The notes: generated by a model from the sequence alone, not told the origin. Counted from the first letter of the stretch, positions 15,742 to 24,232 are shown. The stretch: DNA of 64,000 nucleotides from Oscillibacter sp. (GCA_003539495.1 DPPB01000012.1:1-64000); one strand, 5' to 3'. Numbers and translations are program-made.

Positions 15742-16722
15742 TTACTCGGTAGCCAGTGCGGTGTAATCAGCGGGAACGGTGATGCCCAGCTTCTCACAGT
15801 TGGCCATGTTGGCCTGCTTGGTTGCAGTAGGAGCGAATTCCACAGGCATGGTGGAAATGTCGGCCTCACCGGTGAGGATCTTAGCAGCCATCTGACCGGT
15901 GATCTTGCCCAGCTCGTAGTAGTCGATGGAGAGCGTCGCCACGCCGCAGCCCCTGCAGATGCCGGCCTCGCCTGCGATGACGGGGGTGCCGGCGGCCAGG
16001 ACCACATTGGCAATGGCCTCGGTGTTGGAGGCGGCGGTGTTATCGGTGGGGATGTAGAGCACATCGGAATCGTCGCAAGCCTTCTGGGTGACGGAGGAAA
16101 CATCGTTGCTGTCGGTGAAGGTGTACTCTGTGCAGGTGATGCCGGCGGCGGAGAGCAGCTTGGTCACCTCATCGACCTGGTATTTGCTGTTGGGCTCGCT
16201 GGAGCAGAAGAGCATACCCACCTTCTTGGCGTTGGGGAACAGCTCCTGGAGCATGGCGGCCTGCTTGTCCAGAGGAGCCAGGTCGGAGGTGCCGGAGATG
16301 TTGCCGCCCACAGTGCCGGTCCAATCGGCGATCTCCAGAGCGGTGGCGTAGTCGGTAACGGAGGTGCCCAGGATGGGAATGGTGCTGGTGGCGGAGGCGG
16401 CAGCCTGGAGGGCCGGCGTAGCGTTGGCCATGATCAGGTCAACCTTGTCGGAAATGAATCCGTTGACGATGGTGCTGCAGTTGTTGGAATCGCCGGAGGC
16501 GTTCTTTTCAACTACTTCTACCTTGTCGCCCAGGGCTTCCTTCAGGGCATCGGTGAAGCCCTTGGTGGCGGCGTCCAGAGCCTCGTGCTGCACCAGCTGC
16601 ACAACGCCTACCTTATAGGTCTTGTCACCTGTGTCGGTGTCTTTGTCTTTGCTGCCGGAGCCGCAGGCCACCAGGGAAAGGGCCATTACCGCGGCAAGGA
16701 CGAGAGAGATGAGCTTTTTCAT
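15742..16722 (-). CDS. ABC transporter substrate-binding lipoprotein (ABC_sub_bind family)
   Basis: 326 residues. Lipobox LVAC after an N-terminal helix gives a membrane-anchored extracytoplasmic protein. The body matches ABC_sub_bind (PF04392): VGVVQLVQHEALDAATKGF, IPILGTSVTDY, LFCSSEPNSKYQ and GVATLSIDYYELG. Related TrpX proteins carry tryptophan or tyrosine. First full-length gene of the operon and controlled by the attenuator upstream, which is rich in Phe and Tyr codons. That points to Phe/Tyr uptake, by inference. Confidence 0.88.
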   Translation of the reverse strand: MKKLISLVLAAVMALSLVACGSGSKDKDTDTGDKTYKVGVVQLVQHEALDAATKGFTDALKEALGDKVEVVEKNASGDSNNCSTIVNGFISDKVDLIMANATPALQAAASATSTIPILGTSVTDYATALEIADWTGTVGGNISGTSDLAPLDKQAAMLQELFPNAKKVGMLFCSSEPNSKYQVDEVTKLLSAAGITCTEYTFTDSNDVSSVTQKACDDSDVLYIPTDNTAASNTEAIANVVLAAGTPVIAGEAGICRGCGVATLSIDYYELGKITGQMAAKILTGEADISTMPVEFAPTATKQANMANCEKLGITVPADYTALATE

Positions 16723-16763
16723 GATTTTTCTCCTTTGCGTTTAATATGTTTGGTTGTTGCTTT

Positions 16764-16806
16764 TATAAAAAGAGGCCGCTCTGTCCGAGAACAGAGCGGC
16801 CTTTTC
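16764..16806 (-). terminator. Attenuator terminator ahead of the ABC operon
   Basis: On the minus strand AAGGCCGCTCTGTTCTCGGACAGAGCGGCCT followed by CTTTTTAT. It is a textbook intrinsic terminator between the leader peptide stop (16834) and the binding protein start (16722), so the operon can be read only by read-through. Confidence 0.85.
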
Positions 16807-16833
16807 TTAACAAATCGGGAAAGGTACGAAACT

Positions 16834-16959
16834 CTATTGGTAAACGGACGGCTTTATGCATTTTTCGCAGCAAAAATAACCCGCATAAAAGCGAGCCATA
16901 AAGCCGTAATAGAAGCCCCGACGGGAGGCAATGGAATTGGAACGAATGACGGTACGCAT
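16834..16959 (-). CDS. Phe/Tyr-rich leader peptide
   Basis: 41 residues from ATG 16959, with AAAGGAG seven bases upstream. Residues 16-29 read FYYGFMARFYAGYF: nine of fourteen are Phe or Tyr. The coding region itself folds. TACGGCTTTATG pairs with CATAAAGCCGT about 45 bases later, enclosing two smaller hairpins. Promoter, peptide and terminator in this order are the parts of ribosome-mediated attenuation. Slow translation at aromatic codons would change the fold and allow read-through. I could not define one clear antiterminator pairing. Confidence 0.75.
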   Translation of the reverse strand: MRTVIRSNSIASRRGFYYGFMARFYAGYFCCEKCIKPSVYQ

Positions 16960-17007
16960 TGTGGGGCTCCTTTCTGCCGCTGAGCGGCGATTTCTTTTGA
17001 TGCACAT

Positions 17008-17036
17008 ACTATAGAACTTTAAATCTCTAAAGTCAA
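17008..17036 (-). promoter_or_regulatory. Promoter of the leader peptide and ABC operon
   Basis: Minus strand -35 TTGACT (17036-17031), 17-base spacer, -10 TATAGT (17013-17008). The expected leader transcript is about 235 bases to the attenuator. Confidence 0.8.
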
Positions 17037-17125
17037 CAGTGAAAATGCACAAAAACCACGGCGTTTCTTAGATTTTTTTATACTTGCGAGGATTTTTTCT
17101 TAAAGCAAAAGGGAAAAATGCGAAA

Positions 17126-17164
17126 ATGAATGGGCTTATTCCCAAAGAAAAAGCCCATTCATTT
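17126..17164 (-). terminator. Terminator of the ModE-like gene
   Basis: AATGAATGGGCTT..AAGCCCATTCATT with T-rich sequence on both sides, directly after the stop at 17165. Confidence 0.75.
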
Positions 17165-17527
17165 TTATTCTGCAGATTCGGACCCACTGCCGAAGAGCTC
17201 GGCATACTGCTGTGCGCCGTATGCCTGCATCCGGCGGCACAGCTCGTCATACCGCTCCAGCAGCAATTCACCCTCCGGAGAGAGCACCGCACCGCCGCCA
17301 CCCTTTCCGCCGGTGGAGGAATGAAGGAGCTTGAAGCCCAGCTGCTCCTCAGCGGTTCGCAGCACCGTCCAGGCCTTGGAATAGGCCATATCCATGGAGA
17401 GCGCTGCCGCCCGCAGGGAATGATACTCCTGGACCCGGTGCAGAAGCTGCGCAATCCCTGGCCCGAATACCTTGTGATCCGCCGCATAGAAGCGGACGGT
17501 CATTTTGAAAAACATGTTATTGTTCAT
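17165..17527 (-). CDS. ModE/LysR-type winged-helix regulator, DNA-binding domain only
   Basis: 120 residues. HTH region LLHRVQEYHSLRAAALSMDMAYSKAWTVLR followed by GGKGGGGAVLSPEGELLLERY is the N-terminal domain of ModE. The molybdate-binding MOP domains of full ModE are absent. Such short forms often sit by molybdate or tungstate genes, but none is near here. No ribosome binding site is seen, and the promoter places the transcript start at or next to the ATG (leaderless). Target unknown. Confidence 0.78.
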   Translation of the reverse strand: MNNNMFFKMTVRFYAADHKVFGPGIAQLLHRVQEYHSLRAAALSMDMAYSKAWTVLRTAEEQLGFKLLHSSTGGKGGGGAVLSPEGELLLERYDELCRRMQAYGAQQYAELFGSGSESAE

Positions 17528-17533
17528 GTTTTT

Positions 17534-17561
17534 ATTGTACCAGTATTCTCGGAAATGTCAA
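17534..17561 (-). promoter_or_regulatory. Promoter of the ModE-like gene, leaderless layout
   Basis: Minus strand -35 TTGACA (17561-17556), 16-base spacer, -10 TACAAT (17539-17534). Only six bases separate the -10 from the ATG at 17527. Confidence 0.7.
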
Positions 17562-17783
17562 TGGCGTTAGCCATAAAACCGCGCTGGAATTGAAAGAGAG
17601 GGGGAATCATGTTATTCCGCAGACATACTTTTTGTTAGGATAGCTAAAAATAAATGAAAAAATAGTGGAGATAAACAGTAGATTCTTTTGCTTATCTGTG
17701 CTATAATGCGGATAATGGAATAATGGGAGGATGTTTATCTTGAACGACTTCCATATTAATTTACACGAAAAGGAGTAATCACT

Positions 17784-19385
17784 ATGGCCATTGATCTGAG
17801 TAAGTACGGTATTACCGGCACCACCGAGATCGTCCACAACCCTTCCTATGAGACTCTGTTTGCGGAGGAGACCAAGGCGGAGCTGACAGGCTACGAGGTT
17901 GGGCAGGTCACCGAGCTGGGCGCCGTGAACGTGATGACCGGCATCTACACCGGCCGCTCTCCCAAGGACAAGTATATTGTCATGGACGATAATTCCAAGG
18001 ACACCGTTTGGTGGACCAGCGAGGGATATAAAAACGATAACCATCCTATGAGCGAGGATGTGTGGGCCCAGGTGAAGAAGCTGGCCGTCAGCGAGCTGTG
18101 CAACAAGCGCCTGTTCGTGGTGGACGCCTTCTGCGGCGCCAACAAGGACACCCGTATGGCCGTGCGCTTCATCGTGGAGGTGGCCTGGCAGGCACACTTT
18201 ATTAAGAATATGTTCATCCAGCCCTCCCAGGAGGAGCTGGAGAGCTTTGAGCCGGACTTCGTGGTGTACAACGCCTCCAAGGCCAAGGTAGAAAACTATA
18301 AGGAGCTGGGCCTCAATTCCGAGACCTGTGTGGCCTTCAACATTACCTCCCGGGAGCAGGTTATCATCAATACCTGGTACGGCGGCGAGATGAAGAAGGG
18401 TATGTTCTCCATGATGAACTACTACCTGCCCCTCAAGGGCATTGCCGCCATGCACTGCTCTGCCAACACCGACATGAACGGCGAGAATACCGCCATCTTC
18501 TTCGGCCTGTCCGGCACCGGCAAGACCACCCTGTCCACCGACCCCAAGCGCCTGCTTATCGGCGATGATGAGCACGGCTGGGACGATAACGGTGTCTTTA
18601 ACTTTGAGGGTGGCTGCTATGCCAAGGTCATCAACCTGGACAAGGAATCCGAGCCTGACATCTACAACGCCATCCGCCGGGATGCTCTGCTGGAGAACGT
18701 TACCGTGGACGCCAACGGTAAGATCGACTTCAGCGACAAGTCCGTCACCGAGAATACCCGCGTCAGCTATCCCATTGATCATATTGACAACATTGTCCGT
18801 CCCGTTTCTGCGGCGCCTGCTGCCAAGAATGTGATCTTCCTGTCCGCTGATGCCTTCGGTGTGCTGCCTCCTGTGTCCATCCTGACTCCGGAGCAGACCC
18901 AGTATTACTTCCTCTCCGGTTTCACCGCCAAGCTGGCCGGCACCGAGCGGGGCATCACCGAGCCCACCCCCACCTTCTCCGCATGCTTTGGCCAGGCCTT
19001 CCTGGAGCTGCATCCCACCAAGTACGCCGAGGAGCTGGTCAAGCGTATGCAGATGAGCGGTGCTAAGGCCTACCTGGTGAATACCGGCTGGAACGGTACC
19101 GGCAAGCGCATTTCCATCAAGGATACTCGCGGCATTATTGATGCCATCCTCAGTGGTGCCATCAACGAGGCTCCCACCAAGACCATTCCCCACTTCAATT
19201 TCCAGGTGCCTACGGCTCTGCCCGGTGTAGATCCCGCCATTCTGGACCCCCGGGATACCTATGCCGATGCCTCCCAGTGGGAGGAGAAGGCCAAGGATTT
19301 GGCCAGCCGCTTCGTAAAGAACTTTGTCAAGTATGAGTCCAACGAGCACGGAAAGGCCCTGGTGGCCGCCGGCCCCAAGGCGTAA
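17784..19385 (+). CDS. pckA: Phosphoenolpyruvate carboxykinase (ATP)
   Basis: 533 residues, full length. Signatures: [12 protein letters not shown], the kinase-1a loop [13 protein letters not shown], the metal site [22 protein letters not shown] and [12 protein letters not shown]. It interconverts oxaloacetate and PEP with ATP/ADP. In anaerobic gut Clostridia it often runs toward oxaloacetate and gains ATP. AAAGGAG lies before the ATG. A TATAAT at 17702-17707 is the likely -10, but its -35 is weak. Codon bias suggests high expression. A long frame on the opposite strand is only its shadow. Confidence 0.96.
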   Translation: MAIDLSKYGITGTTEIVHNPSYETLFAEETKAELTGYEVGQVTELGAVNVMTGIYTGRSPKDKYIVMDDNSKDTVWWTSEGYKNDNHPMSEDVWAQVKKLAVSELCNKRLFVVDAFCGANKDTRMAVRFIVEVAWQAHFIKNMFIQPSQEELESFEPDFVVYNASKAKVENYKELGLNSETCVAFNITSREQVIINTWYGGEMKKGMFSMMNYYLPLKGIAAMHCSANTDMNGENTAIFFGLSGTGKTTLSTDPKRLLIGDDEHGWDDNGVFNFEGGCYAKVINLDKESEPDIYNAIRRDALLENVTVDANGKIDFSDKSVTENTRVSYPIDHIDNIVRPVSAAPAAKNVIFLSADAFGVLPPVSILTPEQTQYYFLSGFTAKLAGTERGITEPTPTFSACFGQAFLELHPTKYAEELVKRMQMSGAKAYLVNTGWNGTGKRISIKDTRGIIDAILSGAINEAPTKTIPHFNFQVPTALPGVDPAILDPRDTYADASQWEEKAKDLASRFVKNFVKYESNEHGKALVAAGPKA

Positions 19386-19398
19386 ATCAACCGAACTG

Positions 19399-19434
19399 AA
19401 AAGCGCCGGAATGATCATATTCCGGCGCTTTTTA
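19399..19434 (+). terminator. pckA terminator
   Basis: AAAAGCGCCGGAATGATCATATTCCGGCGCTTTTTA, perfect stem with T-run. Confidence 0.88.
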
Positions 19435-19453
19435 TAGTATTAAGGAGAAAACC

Positions 19454-19768
19454 ATGATTGAACTGAAGGTTCTTATTGATGATCTGGACTACGACTCCAT
19501 CGCAGACTATCTGATTCCGGCCTTGGCCGAGAGCATGGCAAAAGAACGGAAGGGAGGCGTGCTGGGCGGCGTCCTTGCCGGGAATCCGGAGGTGTTTACC
19601 TCCATGGCACGCACATTGCTGCATACCATGAGCCAGGAAAAACGGGATGAGCTGCTGGTGCAGCAGCTGAACAAGAATCGGGACAAGCTGCTGCAAAAGG
19701 GGAGAAAGGCCGCTGCCGACAAGGGTATCCGCGTACAGCTGTGCGACCTGACTGCCAGAAGGTTCTGA
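19454..19768 (+). CDS. Hypothetical 104-residue protein
   Basis: Starts at ATG 19454 after AAGGAGAAAACC. It is soluble and charged, with no signal peptide or membrane segment. The N-terminal MIELKVLIDDLDYDSIADYLIP and the lysine/arginine-rich C-terminus (QLNKNRDKLLQKGRKAAADKG) suggest a small helical protein. I do not recognise a family. It stands alone between the pckA terminator and a strong hairpin. Confidence 0.65.
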   Translation: MIELKVLIDDLDYDSIADYLIPALAESMAKERKGGVLGGVLAGNPEVFTSMARTLLHTMSQEKRDELLVQQLNKNRDKLLQKGRKAAADKGIRVQLCDLTARRF

Positions 19769-19790
19769 TGGGGGGAAATTACAACTGTAC

Positions 19791-19819
19791 ATAAGGGCGG
19801 GGGTTATCCCCGCCCTTAT
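19791..19819 (+). terminator. Terminator after the hypothetical gene
   Basis: ATAAGGGCGGGGG-TTAT-CCCCGCCCTTAT, 12-bp stem, no clear T-run. Confidence 0.6.
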
Positions 19820-19831
19820 GCGTGGAATGCT

Positions 19832-19966
19832 GGTGCGGCGCAGGGGGATACGGATTGCCGCACCGGTGACATCGGTCACTGGTGCGCAATGACAGAGCTT
19901 TGCAGGCAGTTTAGAGCAGAATCGGCGGCGGGGTGAGGGCACCCAGTCCTACCATATAGGGATTCT
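19832..19966. other. Unexplained structured intergenic sequence
   Basis: GGTGCGGC (19832) can pair with GCCGCACC (19857-19864), but the same bases can instead join GCACCGGTGAC-ATCG-GTCACTGGTGC (19860-19885), so two stems compete. A further stem joins AGAATC (19918) to GATTCT (19961). No gene is seen here. It could be a small RNA or an old repeat. No known RNA class was recognised. Confidence 0.35.
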
Positions 19967-19981
19967 TGCCCCTTCAACCAA

Positions 19982-20010
19982 AAGATCCGGCCCGTGTGGG
20001 CCGGATCTTT
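19982..20010. terminator. Terminator of the threonine-aldolase-like gene
   Basis: AAGATCCGGCCC-GTGT-GGGCCGGATCTT. It follows the minus-strand gene ending at 20026. Confidence 0.8.
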
Positions 20011-20025
20011 AATCAAACGAAAAAA

Positions 20026-21066
20026 TTACTTTTTCAGCGCTTCTACAGCCTGACGCAGGGCGGATATGTTATCTTCTGTGGTGGCCCAGCTGGAGGCAAA
20101 ACGAATGGCGGAATGAGTCTCATCGATACGCTCCCAATATTCATAGCCGAAGCTTTGTCCCAAAATGGCCAGCTCCGCATCACTCATAATAGGGTACTGC
20201 TGGTTGGTAGGGGAGTCAAAGAGGAACTTATAGCCGCAATCCTCAAAAATAGCGTGAATCTTCTTGGCCATGACATTGGCGTGGCGGGAGATTTTGAAGT
20301 ACAGGTCATCGGTAAACAGGGTATCAAACTGCAGGCCCAAAAGCCGTCCCTTGGCCAGCATACCGCCTCGCTGCTTCATCATGAAGCGGAAGTCCCGCTT
20401 CAGGGCCGGGTTCATAATCACCACAGCCTCACCGAACAGGGCGCCCACCTTATTGCCGCCGATATAGAAGACGTCACACAGCTGGGCCAGCTCCGGAAGG
20501 GTCAGGTCACAATCGTCGCAGGTGAGGCCGTAGCCCATCCGAGCCCCGTCGATAAAGAGGGGCAGACCGCACTTCTGGCACACCTGGTACAGCGCCGTCA
20601 GCTCCGCCTTAGAGTACAGGGTGCCCCCCTCGGTGGGAAAGGAGATATACACCATACCGGGCATGACCATATGCTCATAGTCGGGGTTGAAGTGGTGCCA
20701 GTTATAGTAATCCTCCACCTGCTGGGCGGTAATCTTGCCGTTGTTCGTGGGCAGGGCCAGCACCTTGTGGCCGGAGGACTCAATGGCGCCGGTTTCATGA
20801 CAGTTGATATGGCCGCTGGCAGCGGTGAGAACGCCCTGGTAGGGCCGGAGAACGGAGGCGATCACCGTGGTATTGGTCAGTGTGCCGCCTACCAGGAAAT
20901 GCACATCGGCCTCCGGGGCCCGGCAGGCCGCCTTGATCTTTTCCCGGGCGGCGGCGCAGTATTCATCCTCGCCATAGCCCACGGTCTGCTCCATATTGGT
21001 CTGCAGCAGGCGCTCCATAATGGCGGGATGTGCGCCCTCCAGATAGTCGCTGTTGAAATAGATCAT
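20026..21066 (-). CDS. Threonine aldolase / beta-eliminating lyase family PLP enzyme
   Basis: 346 residues. PLP fold type I: VGGTLTNTTVI near residue 60, aspartate in PLFIDGARMGYGL, and the Schiff-base lysine in YIGGNKVGALFGEA. Members cleave L-threonine or L-allo-threonine to glycine and acetaldehyde, although many clostridial relatives are untested. AAAGGAG precedes the ATG. It is a single gene divergent from sortase B. Substrate specificity cannot be read from the sequence. Confidence 0.88.
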   Translation of the reverse strand: MIYFNSDYLEGAHPAIMERLLQTNMEQTVGYGEDEYCAAAREKIKAACRAPEADVHFLVGGTLTNTTVIASVLRPYQGVLTAASGHINCHETGAIESSGHKVLALPTNNGKITAQQVEDYYNWHHFNPDYEHMVMPGMVYISFPTEGGTLYSKAELTALYQVCQKCGLPLFIDGARMGYGLTCDDCDLTLPELAQLCDVFYIGGNKVGALFGEAVVIMNPALKRDFRFMMKQRGGMLAKGRLLGLQFDTLFTDDLYFKISRHANVMAKKIHAIFEDCGYKFLFDSPTNQQYPIMSDAELAILGQSFGYEYWERIDETHSAIRFASSWATTEDNISALRQAVEALKK

Positions 21067-21097
21067 CTGAGATTGCTCCTTTCTATACCTTAGCTGT

Positions 21098-21126
21098 ATT
21101 TTATCGCAAAAGATTGGCCCTGTAAA
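21098..21126 (-). promoter_or_regulatory. Promoter of the threonine-aldolase-like gene
   Basis: Minus strand -35 TTTACA (21126-21121), 17-base spacer, -10 TAAAAT (21103-21098). Confidence 0.7.
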
Positions 21127-21151
21127 GCCTGTATGGAAGAATTCTTTTGCC

Positions 21152-21180
21152 TTGCCAAATAATGCGAAATCCGGTATAAT
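21152..21180 (+). promoter_or_regulatory. Promoter of sortase B
   Basis: -35 TTGCCA (21152-21157), 17-base spacer, perfect -10 TATAAT (21175-21180), 22 bases before the start. Confidence 0.8.
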
Positions 21181-21201
21181 TAATCAAAAGGGGGCGGCAG
21201 C

Positions 21202-21948
21202 ATGAAGAATAAAACCGGGAAAAAGGTCCTCTATTATGCCATCCTGGCCATCCTATTGGGGGTATTTTGCTTCTCAGGCTACCAAATCTACAGCTATTAC
21301 TCGGAGCAGAATGCCAGCACAAGTCTTAACCAGGAGATCGTCCGGGAGTATACCATCCGCAAAACGGGCGAGGCTAAGGAGTACTTTGAGGTGGATTTTG
21401 ACCAGCTGCGCCAGCAGAACGAGGATGTGACGGCGTGGCTCTATCTGCCGGATTCGGTGATAAACTATCCCGTGCTGCAGCATGGGGACAACGACTACTA
21501 TCTGACCCGGCAGATTGATGGCTCTTATAATAAAAACGGCAGCATTTTTATGGATTATCGCAACGCATCGGACTTTTCCGACCGCAACACCATCATCTAT
21601 GGCCACCATATGCGCACGGGAAATATGTTCGGCAAGCTGGTGAACTTTAAAAGCGACAGCTACTATCAGCAGCACGATCACATGTTCATCATGACGCCCC
21701 AGGTCACCTACCGGCTGGAGCTGCTGTGCGGCGCGGTGGTGGAGCCCGATGACCCCATCTACTCCATCGACCCCACGGAGGAGGCCCTGGCCGCCTGTAT
21801 GCGGCGCTCCACCTTCCAGACCAAGCTGGATCTGCCCGGGGAGGAGGCAAAGCTTGTGACCCTGTCCACCTGCAGCTATGAGTTTGAGGACGCCCGGTAC
21901 ATCGTCATCGGTGTGCTGACACCGCTGGAGGAAACTGTGAAAAACTGA
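21202..21948 (+). CDS. srtB: Class B sortase
   Basis: 248 residues. One N-terminal membrane helix (YYAILAILLGVFCFSGY) anchors an extracytoplasmic domain. Catalytic residues of class B sortases are visible: His in IIYGHHMRTGNMFG, Cys in LVTLSTCSYEF and Arg in EDARYIVIG. Sortases cut sorted proteins at an (N/S)PxTx-type signal and link them to peptidoglycan. No substrate with a sorting signal is encoded in the window. It is monocistronic between its own promoter and a strong hairpin, with sigG just downstream. Confidence 0.92.
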   Translation: MKNKTGKKVLYYAILAILLGVFCFSGYQIYSYYSEQNASTSLNQEIVREYTIRKTGEAKEYFEVDFDQLRQQNEDVTAWLYLPDSVINYPVLQHGDNDYYLTRQIDGSYNKNGSIFMDYRNASDFSDRNTIIYGHHMRTGNMFGKLVNFKSDSYYQQHDHMFIMTPQVTYRLELLCGAVVEPDDPIYSIDPTEEALAACMRRSTFQTKLDLPGEEAKLVTLSTCSYEFEDARYIVIGVLTPLEETVKN

Positions 21949-21964
21949 ATCATGCTTTTCCATC

Positions 21965-21991
21965 GGGGGCCGGCGCTATGCGCCGGCCCCC
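21965..21991 (+). terminator. Sortase B terminator
   Basis: GGGGGCCGGCG-CTATG-CGCCGGCCCCC followed by AATTTTATG. Confidence 0.85.
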
Positions 21992-22085
21992 AATTTTATG
22001 TCGGGAATTGCCATATTTTACCTGGGCGAATAGCGCCGCGTCCGGCGGGCCATACTGTTTTCAACGACAGTTGGAGGCGGTTTGG

Positions 22086-22856
22086 ATGCGGGGAAGAGTC
22101 GAGATCTGCGGGATCAACACGGCAAAGCTGCCGGTCTTGAAGCACGAGGAAAACATGGCCCTGCTGCGCCGCGTGAAGCAGGGAGATGAGCAGGCCCGGC
22201 AGGAGCTGATTTGCGGCAATCTGCGCCTGGTGCTGGCGGCGGTGAAGCGCTTTGCGGGCCGCAGCGAGAACGTGGATGACCTGTTCCAGGTGGGCTGCAT
22301 CGGCCTGATGAAATCCATTGACGCCTTCGACCTGTCCTATGACGTGCGGCTGAGCAGCTACTCGCTGCCCATGATCATCGGGGAGATCCGCCGCTATCTC
22401 CGGGACAACAGCCCCATTCGGGTCAGCCGCAGCGTCCGGGATACGGCCTATCGGGTGCTGCAGGCCCGGGAAAGGCTGCTGGTGCAGCAGCAGCGGGAGC
22501 CCACGGTGGAGCAAATCGCCCGAGAGCTGGGCATCCGCCGGGAGGAAGTGGTCTTTGCCATGGATGCCATGGCCGATCCTGTATCCTTGTATGAGCCGCT
22601 GTATGATTCCGGCGGCGACGCCCTGCGGGTCATGGACCAGATCGGGGATGAAAACAGCTCAGACAGCTGCTGGCTGCAGCAGCTGGCCTTGAAGGATGCC
22701 ATCTCCCGGCTGACGCCTCGCCAGCGGGAAATATTGGCTCTGCGTTACAGCGAGGGCAAGACGCAGATGGAGGTCTCCCGGGAAATCGGCATCTCCCAGG
22801 CCCAGGTGAGCCGATTGGAAAAGGGCGCCATCGGGGAGATCAAGAAAAATATGTGA
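22086..22856 (+). CDS. sigG: RNA polymerase forespore sigma factor sigma-G
   Basis: 256 residues from ATG 22086; TTGGAGGCGG is the binding site. The N-terminal RVEICGINTAKLPVL is diagnostic of sigma-G. Region 2 (DDLFQVGCIGLMKSIDAFD) contacts core polymerase and the -10, and region 4 (LTPRQREILALRYSEGKTQMEVSREIGISQAQVSR) reads the -35. Sigma-G drives late forespore genes. The usual spoIIGA-sigE genes are not next to it in this window. The frame extends further 5' without homology. Confidence 0.94.
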   Translation: MRGRVEICGINTAKLPVLKHEENMALLRRVKQGDEQARQELICGNLRLVLAAVKRFAGRSENVDDLFQVGCIGLMKSIDAFDLSYDVRLSSYSLPMIIGEIRRYLRDNSPIRVSRSVRDTAYRVLQARERLLVQQQREPTVEQIARELGIRREEVVFAMDAMADPVSLYEPLYDSGGDALRVMDQIGDENSSDSCWLQQLALKDAISRLTPRQREILALRYSEGKTQMEVSREIGISQAQVSRLEKGAIGEIKKNM

Positions 22857-22863
22857 GTGCTAA

Positions 22864-22889
22864 GGCGGGCTGCTTTGCCCGCCTGTTTT
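22864..22889 (+). terminator. sigG terminator
   Basis: GGCGGGC-TGCTTT-GCCCGCC followed by TGTTTTGG. Confidence 0.8.
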
Positions 22890-22945
22890 GGCCTATAAAT
22901 CATGGATGAACGGAATAATTCTGCCTGGTCAGAGAAAAAAGCGCC

Positions 22946-22974
22946 TTTACTTGCAGCGGGGGGTTTGCTATACT
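22946..22974 (+). promoter_or_regulatory. Promoter of the desulfurase-like gene at 22997
   Basis: -35 TTTACT (22946-22951), 17-base spacer, -10 TATACT (22969-22974). Confidence 0.7.
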
Positions 22975-22996
22975 TTTTTAAAAAGGATCAGGGGGA

Positions 22997-24142
22997 ATGG
23001 GGACCATGATTTATTTGGATAACGCTGCCACAACCATCCATAAGCCGCCCCAGGTGCCGGAGGCGGTGCTTCACGCCATGACGACCATGGGTAACGCCGC
23101 CCGGGGCGCCCATAGCGGCGCGCTGGAGGCATCCCGGACGGTATTTGACGCCCGGGAGAAGCTGGCCAGGCTTTTTGCTTGTCCGCGGGCAGATCATGTG
23201 GCCTTTGCGGCCAATTCCACCGAGGCGCTGAATATTGCCATCAATGGGCTCCTCCGCAAGGGCGACCACGCCATCTCCACGGATTGCGAGCACAACTCCG
23301 TCCTGCGGCCACTGTACCGGTTGGAGGAGGAGCGGGATGTGCGTCTGGATTTTGTGCCGGCGGACAGGCGCGGCTTGGTGGATTATGAGGATTTTGAGCG
23401 GCTCATGCGGCCCAATACACGGGCGGTGATTTGCACCCATGGCTCCAACCTGACAGGCAACCTTTTGGATATTGCCCGCATTGCAGACATCGCCCACCGC
23501 CACGGGGCGCTGCTGATCGTGGACGCATCGCAGACGGCGGGCGCTGTGCCTATCCATATGCAGGAGATGGGAGTGGATGTGCTGTGCTTTACCGGCCACA
23601 AGGGGCTTATGGGCCCCCAGGGGACCGGCGGCCTGTGCGTCCGGCCCGGGGTGGAGATCGATCCGTGGAAGGTGGGCGGCTCCGGCGTGCACTCCTATGA
23701 TCGACACCAGCCCCGGGAATATCCTACCCGCTTAGAGGCCGGCACGCTGAACAGCCACGGCATCGCGGGGCTTTCCGCGGCGCTGGATGTGATCCTGGAG
23801 CGGGGGGTGGACGACATTTACCGGGTGGAGCACACCCTGATGCGGCGGTTTTATGAGGGCGTATCCAACATTCCCGGCGTCACGGTGTACGGCGATTTCT
23901 CCGCCGACCGGCGCTGCGCTATCGTGGCCCTGAACATCCGGGACTATGACTCCTCCGCTGTGTCCGACGAACTGGCCGTGACCTACGGCATTGCAACCCG
24001 ACCCGGCGCCCACTGTGCGCCCCGGATGCATCAGGCCCTGGGCACAACAGAGCGGGGCGCCGTGCGCTTCAGCTTTTCTTGCTACAACACGGAGCAGGAG
24101 GTGGACGCCGCCATAGAGGCCGTTTGCACCATTGCGGAGTAA
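22997..24142 (+). CDS. Cysteine desulfurase-like aminotransferase class V
   Basis: 381 residues from ATG 22997; ATG 23006, which starts the conserved MIYLDNAATT, is an alternative. PLP lysine in FTGHKGLMGPQGTG, histidine in DCEHNSVLRPL, and a catalytic-type cysteine in RPGAHCAPRMH. Members remove sulfur (or selenium) from cysteine (selenocysteine). A paralogue lies at 46279 beside DUF3343. No iscU or sufU partner is adjacent, so the sulfur acceptor is unknown. Confidence 0.85.
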   Translation: MGTMIYLDNAATTIHKPPQVPEAVLHAMTTMGNAARGAHSGALEASRTVFDAREKLARLFACPRADHVAFAANSTEALNIAINGLLRKGDHAISTDCEHNSVLRPLYRLEEERDVRLDFVPADRRGLVDYEDFERLMRPNTRAVICTHGSNLTGNLLDIARIADIAHRHGALLIVDASQTAGAVPIHMQEMGVDVLCFTGHKGLMGPQGTGGLCVRPGVEIDPWKVGGSGVHSYDRHQPREYPTRLEAGTLNSHGIAGLSAALDVILERGVDDIYRVEHTLMRRFYEGVSNIPGVTVYGDFSADRRCAIVALNIRDYDSSAVSDELAVTYGIATRPGAHCAPRMHQALGTTERGAVRFSFSCYNTEQEVDAAIEAVCTIAE

Positions 24143-24156
24143 TTTCATGGGGAAAT

Positions 24157-24194
24157 AAAAAAACGACAGGTCTTTGCGGAAACCTGTCGTTTTT
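24157..24194 (+). terminator. Terminator of the desulfurase-like gene
   Basis: AAAAAAACGACAGGT..ACCTGTCGTTTTTT. The last core-genome signal before the accessory island. Confidence 0.88.
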
Positions 24195-24232
24195 TCAAAG
24201 GGCAGCTGTGGAAAGAAGCAACTGAATAAAAT

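Noticed and set aside
16723..17007. T-box riboswitch upstream of the TrpXYZ-like operon
   Set aside because: No AGGGUGGNACCGCG-type sequence or specifier loop. The leader peptide and attenuator explain the region better.
17607..19418. 603-codon open frame on the minus strand
   Set aside because: It is the antisense shadow of pckA. The plus-strand frame has all PEPCK motifs, and the minus frame is low-complexity Gly/His/Leu-rich with no ribosome binding site.
19415..19942. 175-codon minus-strand frame over the hypothetical 19454 gene
   Set aside because: It crosses two terminators and has no start signal. The plus-strand frame has a good AAGGAG site.
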